A program made the position numbers and the translations under genes. Below are positions 40,205-47,705 of a DNA stretch of 47,705 nucleotides, one piece after another. The notes below the pieces were generated by a model, which ran no database searches, had not been told where the DNA came from, and saw nothing but the letters and a program-made list of their open reading frames with translations. Position 1 is the first letter of the stretch, and each line of letters starts with the position of its first letter. Origin of the DNA: Actinomortierella ambigua (Eukaryota; Mortierellomycota; Mortierellomycetes; Mortierellales; Mortierellaceae); assembly GCA_016098155.1 (NCBI GenBank), contig JAAAJB010000239.1, positions 2,105 to 49,809 on the forward strand. The letters run 5' to 3'.

Positions 40205-43200
40205 TCACTCTTCCACCTCTCCAGCTTGCTCTGCAAGGCCGTAGAACAACGAGTCTTTCCGTTGCAGGAGAACCGACGGCGGCTCAAATTCGACCAGTTG
40301 GCCCTTCTCCAGGACAAGGATCTTGTCATAGTCCATGACCGTCTTGATCCGGTGAGCAATTGTCAGGATTGTGCGGTCCTTAAACTCGGTCCGGATGGTT
40401 CGCTGGATCAGCTCGTCTGTCTCCATGTCGACCGACGATGTGGCCTCGTCGAGGACCAGGATGGTGGTGTCGCGGAGCAGTGCACGGGCCAAGCAGATGA
40501 GCGAGCGCTGTCCGACCGAGAAGTTCTCGCCGTTCTGGGCCACCTCGAAGCTCAATCCTCCCTGGAGGGTCGAGATGTGATCCTTCAGATGGGCTCGCTC
40601 GAGGGCTCGCCACAGATCGGCATCCTGCTTTTCGTCAAATGGATCCAAGTTCTCACGGAGAGTACCAGCAAAGAGGGTTGGATCCTGTGGGATGATGGAC
40701 AAGCGCTGGCGCAGATCCTTCAGGCCAATGGTGGAAATGTCGACGCCGTCAATAATAATTGATCCGCCGTCAATCTTGTCGTCCGATAAACTGTTGCTAC
40801 CATCGTCACCACCACTACCACTGCTGTGACTAGTTGCACTCGACAGTGATATGGACATTTCGGCCGCTATAGGATCCTCACTTGCCTTGGCCCAGTAGCT
40901 ATTGGCGGCCTCAATGATTCGGAAGAGCGCCAGGGTGAGGGATGATTTGCCTGCACCAGTCCGACCGACGATACCAATCTTCTCTCCAGGCTGTACCTCA
41001 AACGAGACATGTTTCACGGCGAGATCGAGGCCCAGTCGGTAGCGTGCCGAATAGTCGATAAACCGAATATGGCCCGACTGTGGCCACCGTTCCGGTAGAT
41101 GCACGCCACCGCTCTCGGTGGGGGCCTCGGTCGGCCTCTCCGAGTATTCCTGGATCCGATCCAAGCTGACCATCATATTCTGGATCTCACACGTCGTCCG
41201 CACCATGAAATTGATCCGTACTGTAATCGTGATCGCATACCCAAGAGCAATGCCGACCAACGCCGCATCCATCGTCTCGACCCTCCAGACCGCCAACAGG
41301 CCCGAGGCCAAGACAGTGACCGCGCCGAGGGACTCTAGTCGGATCTGGAGCCAGCGGTTGATCGCCATATATGCCGCATTCCGTTGGGTCATCACATTCG
41401 TCAACGCCTCTGCTTGGTTGATGAATCGAGACCGCACACCATCCATGCTCCGAATGCTGGAGACGCCGCTAAGGGTCTCGGAAAAGTGACTGTAGACGGG
41501 CGATCTGGACACCTGTGTCATTGTCTTGATCGACGCTGAGGTCTTGAGGTAGTAGTTCTGAACGAAACCGTACGCCATGAACAGAAAGGGGACTAGGAGC
41601 AAGAACAGCGGGGTCGAGATGCCAATCACAACGATGGTGCCAAAAACTATGGAATATAGGGTGATAAGGTCATCAAATTCTGATGGTAGACGGGTATCGA
41701 TCGCTCCAATGTCAGAGGAGAAACGATTGAGAACTCGGCCCATCCTTAAAAAAAAAAAAAAAAAGTTAAAGATAAACATTGAGAGTGAGGGTGCGGAGAA
41801 TTGAGAGGGGGAGATGGAGGCATCCAAACATCAAATCACTGGGGTCGATCGATCCACTTACGGCGTCGTGTCAAAAAATGACATGGGAAGACGGAGCACA
41901 CGACACATGAGCTGGTCGTGAATGATGAGTGCCGCACGCGTGCCCGCCACCGCCTGGGAGATGTATTTTGAGACAAACACGAGGCTCATGACGCCAACGA
42001 TGAAAAGTCCGTAAATGATTAGGTAGAAGGCAGCCGAATGTGCATCAACGCCCGTCTCCTCGGCTTCTTTGGTGTCATCGACCCATTGCCGGAGCCAGAG
42101 GTTGGTCGCGATCTGAAAGACCTGAGCCAAAACGCAAAAGACAACGACCATAAAAACGTTGTTGTACGACCTATCGTTTTCAAAGAGGGGATTTACGTTC
42201 AGGTAAGTGGCTCTCTCTTTTCTTTTTCTTCTTCTTCTTCTTCTTCTTCTTCTTCTGGAGATCTCGGCTGCAGAGCAGAGGTCGAGTGTCACAGTCTCAT
42301 GATCCAACTTACGCAGCCTTCGCATATCGGAAGTACAGGGGCCATCCAAGATCGAATGCGGTCACGCTTTCCGCGGAAACAAGGGAGCCATCGTTCAATT
42401 TCTTGTCCTCATCTGCCTTTTGTTGATCATCCGAAAGCTCCCTCGACTTGTTTTTCTTTAGTGACAGATCAGAGTCCAGTGTCGATAGTGATTTGTTGGA
42501 CGTATTGTCATCATCGCTGGAAGTACTGCGCGTCGTGCAAGCATCACTGTCTTGAGTGCTCCTCTTGTCGTTGTTGTTGTTATTATTGTTGTTGTTCGAG
42601 GAATCCTTTGACAACTTGCGTTCAACCGAGTACTCTCTGATAAGCTGGTAGAACGCCTTGCGATGCGACATGAGCTCTGCATACTGGCCCACCTCACTGA
42701 TCGTGCCATTCTTGAGAATCACGATTTGGTCCACCTGCTCTAGATGGTGGATGCCATGCGTCACCAGCACTCGTGTCTTGTCCTTGAGCAATCCATTGGG
42801 TCCAATCAGCTGTTCCCATAGATGTTGGTCGACATGCGCGTCCACAGCACTCAGCGGGTCATCCAGCAGGTAAATATCCGCCTCCTGATACGCTGCCCGA
42901 GCCATCGAGACCCGCTGTTTCTGTCCTCCTGATAGGTTGATGCCTCGTTCGCCAATCTCCGTCAGGTCGCCAGCGGGCAACACTGCAAGGTCCGGTTCCA
43001 AGCCAGAGCCATGAATGATGCGATCGTATTTTGCCTGGTTAAATGGTTTTCCAAATAAGATGTTCGCACGCACCGTTGCATGGATGATCCAAGGCTGCTG
43101 GGGGACATAGGCCACAGTTCCGTATAGCTTGATCGAGCCATTGAGTCTGTACATCTCACCAAGGATGGCAGATAGCAAGGATGACTTGCCTTGGCCGACA

Positions 43201-45948
43201 CGACCCACGATGGCTGTCAGAGATCCTTGGTGGAAGGTGAGGCTGATGTCCAATAAGGTCGGTCGTCCCGCCTTGGCGATAGCATGCGTGTTGGCCGAGA
43301 GCAAAGGCACGGTTTCGTCAAGCTCGGAACCCTTTTGGTGTGTTGAATGTTGTTGTACGGGCTTGGACCACGAGACGGTAGCATTCCGGAGCTCGATGGC
43401 CACAGGGTTCGGATTACTTTGGCACGCAATCTGTCTTGGATAGCGTTGGGTGACGGTAGGGTCGATTTCATCCGCCAGCAAAAACTTTTGGACGCGCTCC
43501 ATGCACACTTCCGCGTTGATCATACAGCCAATCGCGTGACCAAACAACGCAATCGGTCGATTGAGCATGCCAAAAAGTGCGACGCTGACGACGATGATCT
43601 CGGCTGTCATCTTGCCCGGTGTCCATCCTGGGCCGCCGATGGTACTGTACAACGCGAACGTAACCAGGGCCATCGGTAGAGTCGCAGACGAGTAGCTGAC
43701 CTTCATGAAGACACCGATGATGCTGGCTCGTTTCTGTGCCTCGATCTCCTCTTGGCGGACGGCCTCGATCTTGGTCTTGAACGAATCCTCCCATCCATAG
43801 AGCTTGATAATTTTGATTCCTGTCAGAATCTCGTTCATCATGCGAACGCGCAGGTCCATTTGGAAAAGCTTCTTCGCCTCGGACTTTACTTTGAGCCGCC
43901 CTAAGACTGTCTGTACTGGGTTCATCGCCAGGACCACGAGGATTCCTCCAAATATCGACCAGCCCATACTCTTGTATACTTTTTTTAGGATTAAGAGTTG
44001 TTCAAAAAAAAAAAATAAAATAAACTTAACGTTTGGTCAAAAAAATCTCTGAATCACGTTCTTTTTTTTCCCCATACACAATTCTTTAGCTTACACAAAA
44101 TGCTTGCGAGCAAGAGCTCCCACGGAGTCGAAATCAAGAATGGAAGAAAATGCACCCCTGACTGAAATGCACGTCATCCCACCAACGTCGCCCAACGAAA
44201 TAGAGAAAAGAGTGGATTGAGTCAGTCCAAAGTATGTTCCCTCGTCCCAAAAAAAAAAAAAAGCTGTGATTTTTTTCTACCACAGAATGATACTTACAAA
44301 CCACACTTCGGCATCGACGGACATATGATTCACAATCGCACCAAGACTATTCGCTTGTCGGGCTTCCGGCGAGAGCACCAGGCTCTTTTGATAGACCATC
44401 TGGGTCAAGCCAGCGCGAAGCGCCATGGCCAGTTCATAGGAGTCTTGGACCGAGCGCGTCATTACGATAGTGCTGGCCATCATCAACATAAACATGAGCC
44501 CCACCAATTGGTACCCGATGCGTTTGGACGGTCCGCCATCTGGGTGCCGTTCGGGGAACCGTCTTGCCTCGGAGTATTCCTCGACGAACCAGATCAGGTG
44601 CTTGATACACTCTGGTAGGGCGTAGCCAAGGGCGATGCCCGTAAGACGCGTGACCATCAACGCTCGGATGAGTCCCTTGTGCGAGACATAGAGCATGTGG
44701 AGGACCAATGCCGCTGGTGAAAAAAAGAAGGAGAAGAAAGAGAAGGATAAAGAGGGAGAGAGAGGTGCAGTTGTTGTTGCTATTGCTGTTGCTGCCGGAA
44801 GGGCCTCGTGCGGGGGAGACTGACGCTGCTTGCCGGTACGCTTCGCCTGTCGGGCTACGGCATCCTGCCAGGCCCGATTCATTTGGCGAAAGCTTTCGTC
44901 GGCTAGTGACACTGGTAATGCCAGGTCTGGCACATCCTCTTCGCGCAGTGGGCGAGAGGCGCCAAGCTTCAACAGGTCACTCGGGTAAAAGTACAGAATC
45001 TGTGACCCAAAGTTGGCTTGATCGAAGATCGTCTGATGCTCTTTCTCCCGGGCCAGCTCTTGGACCCGTGTGTTGGACCGTGGATAGGCCTCGATCAGGA
45101 AACCCGTCAGGATAGACCACCAATATAGCTTGAGAGAGAAGAGAAGCGAGGAGCTGTTGTCATCCGAGGCAAGGCTGGCAATGGTCAAGCAGAGCACCCC
45201 TCCTGTGGCCAACGACATTGTGTAAAAGACGAAAAGTGGGTCTGACGATCGAGTGCTGTACTTGTGTTCCTGGTGGTTGAGAACGAGGGCTGTTGACTGG
45301 AGGCAATGTGGTGGTCAATTTCCCATTTACCAAGTTAGGACTCTCTGTAGTGTTTGCTTAGTCTTCCCAGGGAAGGGGTAAGGGGGACAAAGCTGCAGGC
45401 TGTGCAGTGTGTATAGTCATGCAAAAAAAAAAGCAGAACAAGAACAAGAACAAAAGCATACCCACGCGAGAAGCAATGACGCAACACCAAGAGCCAGTGA
45501 TGGTGAAGACCATCTCGAGCCTACAGTCTGTAAGTAGATGGAGCCCAGAGTACCCATCAGAGCCACAATAGCCAAGGCTATGGCCGCTTGCGATGGATAG
45601 TAAATCCAGTGGGTATAGCCAAAGCGATAGGGTTGTACGAAACAGGACTGCAGCCTCATGATCCTAAAGCTAAACCACGCGGTAGCAAAGAGTGCTGGGA
45701 GAGCCGTGAGATAGAGATGCTCAAAGCATGGTGTAAAGTCAGCCCTGGCGTAGTTGTATGGACCCTGCCAAACAAACAAAAAAATTGCAAGTGATCTGGG
45801 TCAGCATGGATAGTGGAATGAAAATCAGCATGTCCTTCCATATGTGAGGATAGGTTGAAGAAAGAACGAATAAATAAATAAAAAAAACTCTCACCCAGCC
45901 TTCGGGGTCCAGACAAACTGCCCAGGATTCCTGTTGGTGGTCGAGCAT
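40205..45948 (-). CDS. ABCC/MRP-type full ABC transporter (Ycf1-like architecture)
   Basis: Exons 45948-45895, 45764-45462, 45296-44298, 44161-44095, 43978-42313, 42170-41862 and 41744-40205 join in phase to 1645 aa. The order is TMD0 (opening ESWAVCLDPEGW-GPYNYARADFTPCFEH), TMD1, NBD1, linker, TMD2, NBD2. NBD1 has Walker A GRVGQGKSS near residue 733, LSGGQKQR and Walker B LLDDPLSAVDAH. NBD2 has Walker A GRTGAGKSS near 1392, signature FSVGQRSL and [12 protein letters not shown]. The ABCC feature of Asp instead of Glu after NBD1 Walker B is present. Such pumps move glutathione conjugates, metals or drugs across vacuolar or plasma membranes; the substrate here is unknown. The linker holds nine asparagines coded by a repeat. 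A 111-nt stop-free segment (44824-44714) looks like an extra intron and, if removed, gives 1608 aa. Confidence 0.9.
42227..42256. repeat. (CTT)n repeat inside an ABC transporter intron
   Basis: About ten CTT copies, AAG on the coding strand, in the intron 42312-42171. Naive reading gives a false poly-arginine stretch; the correct acceptor (GATAG at 42171) lies beyond it and restores YAKAASYNNVFMVV, as in Ycf1-type proteins. Confidence 0.9.
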
Positions 45949-47340
45949 TCAGGAGGTGGTCAAAGAGCGAGTTTGAAAAAGGATGGTCGACCAAAACATA
46001 GACGAGGCTAGTTTTTATAGCTTTGAGGTTGGGCAAGTCGGCATGAAGAGGGGATTTGCCGAAAATTACACAAAAACAAAAACGAGGGGGATTCTTCTCA
46101 CCACATCCTGGTCCATCTCTTTTTGCTTGCTTTCCCTTTGAGGATTGTTTAGCCGTCATGTCGAGTGTATACAAACATACACAGACTGTGGGATCAGACG
46201 ATTGTTATTCCTATATCCCCTTACACATTACTATCCCAACTGTGCACATCCAAAACCTTGTTTTGTGGTCAGTTTCCTTTGTTTACCATTTTGGCTCTGC
46301 GGAGAGAGTCAGAGTAGGGGTGGGTGAGAAAGTGAGTAAGAGTGGGCAAGAGCGAGAAAGTGCGCTGAGAGTGACTAAGGGTGGGCAAGAGCGAGAAAGT
46401 GCGCTGCGAGTGACTAAGGGTGGGCAAGAGTGATAGATTGAGAGGGGTAAATGGATGAAGTACGGGAAGGACAGAGAGAGAGGGTGAGCGAGCAAGCGAG
46501 AGGGAGAGAGAGAGAGCGTAGTGTGCAAACACGCGTAGATATTGGTAACGTTGCCGAACGCAATTCCACGCGTTGTTGTGCAATGCACCCCGTCTTGTTA
46601 CTAAACGAGTATGTGGTTTCCCCCCTCCCCTCTTCCCATCCACATTGCACGTGTTCATTTCATTCGTAGAATCAAAATGGACCATTCCATGAGTCCGACA
46701 AGGAGGGTCACCCTTCCTCTCTCTGCTCGCGAGCTCCAAGTTTGCAAGCTTGTGCACCAGTATGCGCACATGGTTGTCTAGCCCCTACACAAGGTCGCGA
46801 TTTGCTTTGGTCGTCAACCACAGCCACTTAAGCCTCGAGGGTGTCCTCTACAACAGACGTGCTCATGTAAGTACTGTGCCTGGGATCAATCCATCACCCC
46901 TCTGCCCCCCCCATGCACACATTTATACACAACGGCCAGCATATCTGCTATCTCAAGCTGGGGAATACTCACATGCACTGATGCCCGGCTTTCAGAATGC
47001 TTCAGTCTACTGCTCCAGTATCGTGAGCTGCCTACGTTCGTGCCATGGCTTCAACCTGTGCTTGCGTGGATGAAGAAGCACTTTATACTCCTGATAAGGC
47101 TTTCCGTATACAAATGAAGAAGGAACGGGCACCACGAGCATTGGCCAGAGCTTTCGATCGCCGTGATGCAAGATTTTCGAATTCTGAACAATTGTAGATG
47201 ATGCTCGATAAAGAAAAAATAAAGAGTTGCTCTTGGTATATTGAATAGGTGCAGATGCTAGAAAAAAAAAGGAAGAAAAGGCATGCGATAGGGAGAGAAA
47301 AAAAAAGTGGGAGAGGAGAAGGGGTGGTGCTAAATACAAT
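45949..47340. other. Spacer between two ABC transporter genes
   Basis: Holds the promoter of the complete transporter and the 3' flank of the next one. GA-rich strings with a 39-bp minisatellite occur at 46342-46435. Open frames on both strands are repeat-derived. No additional gene seen. Confidence 0.55.
46342..46435. repeat. 39-bp minisatellite, about 2.4 copies
   Basis: The unit GTGGGCAAGAGCGAGAAAGT plus 19 more bases starts at 46342 and 46381 with one mismatch, and a truncated third copy starts at 46420. It lies about 400 bp upstream of the complete transporter's start codon. Confidence 0.9.

Positions 47341-47705
<365 letters not shown>

Noticed and set aside
41745..41827. Alternative N-terminus with a phenylalanine run before the last transporter exon
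   Set aside because: Intronic A/T tract. The GT at 41861 and AG at 41745 join FFDTTP to MGRVLNRF, the standard ABCC sequence.
42171..42349. Poly-arginine stretch in the transporter
   Set aside because: Comes from the CTT repeat in an intron; the GATAG acceptor restores the expected membrane-domain start.

Overview
The window looks like nuclear DNA of a filamentous early-diverging fungus, most likely Mortierella-like (an inference from gene content and style, not proven). Genes are split by short GT-AG introns and separated by pyrimidine-rich leaders, A/T runs and microsatellites. They encode mitochondrial proteins (QCR8, LSC2, RSM22) and secreted proteins with eukaryotic signal peptides. I saw no operons, CRISPR arrays, insertion sequences or rRNA.

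Layout. 0.7-2.3 kb: two tandem DUF1772 membrane proteins. 3.1-4.75 kb: a long disordered protein. 4.9-11 kb: two tandem secreted right-handed beta-helix proteins (877 and 793 aa). 11.4-15.5 kb: QCR8 and LSC2, tail to tail. 16.9-17.3 kb: a small secreted protein. 18.0-25.35 kb: two divergent YdcZ/DUF606-type membrane proteins flanking a 6-kb stretch with no recognisable gene. 25.9-28.9 kb: RSM22. 29.1-30.8 kb: an F-box protein. 31.8-37.95 kb: a threefold segmental repeat. Each unit carries a secreted SGNH/GDSL-like gene, and traces of a dead ABC transporter follow it. 38.9-39.75 kb: a secreted precursor with KR-bounded repeats and a long acidic tail. 40.2-45.95 kb: a complete ABCC/MRP-type transporter. 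47.3 kb to the window end: the 3' end of a nearly identical second transporter.

The right-hand 16 kb is the most unusual part. All three SGNH proteins have lost the nucleophile serine (GDS is now GDG) and the usual catalytic histidine block, so they look like a family of secreted pseudoenzymes. The spacers behind them contain ABC transporter pieces with stops and a frameshift, in the opposite orientation to the intact transporters. The neighbouring 286-aa protein has the layout of a Kex2-processed repeat precursor (KEP): signal peptide, three tryptophan/proline repeats ending in KR, then an acidic tail of pentapeptide repeats without a single basic residue. Together this is a fast-evolving secretome/transport block. 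A shared function is only a hypothesis.

Exon boundaries were worked out by hand from GT-AG sites, reading-phase consistency and paralogue comparison. No transcript data or database search was available.
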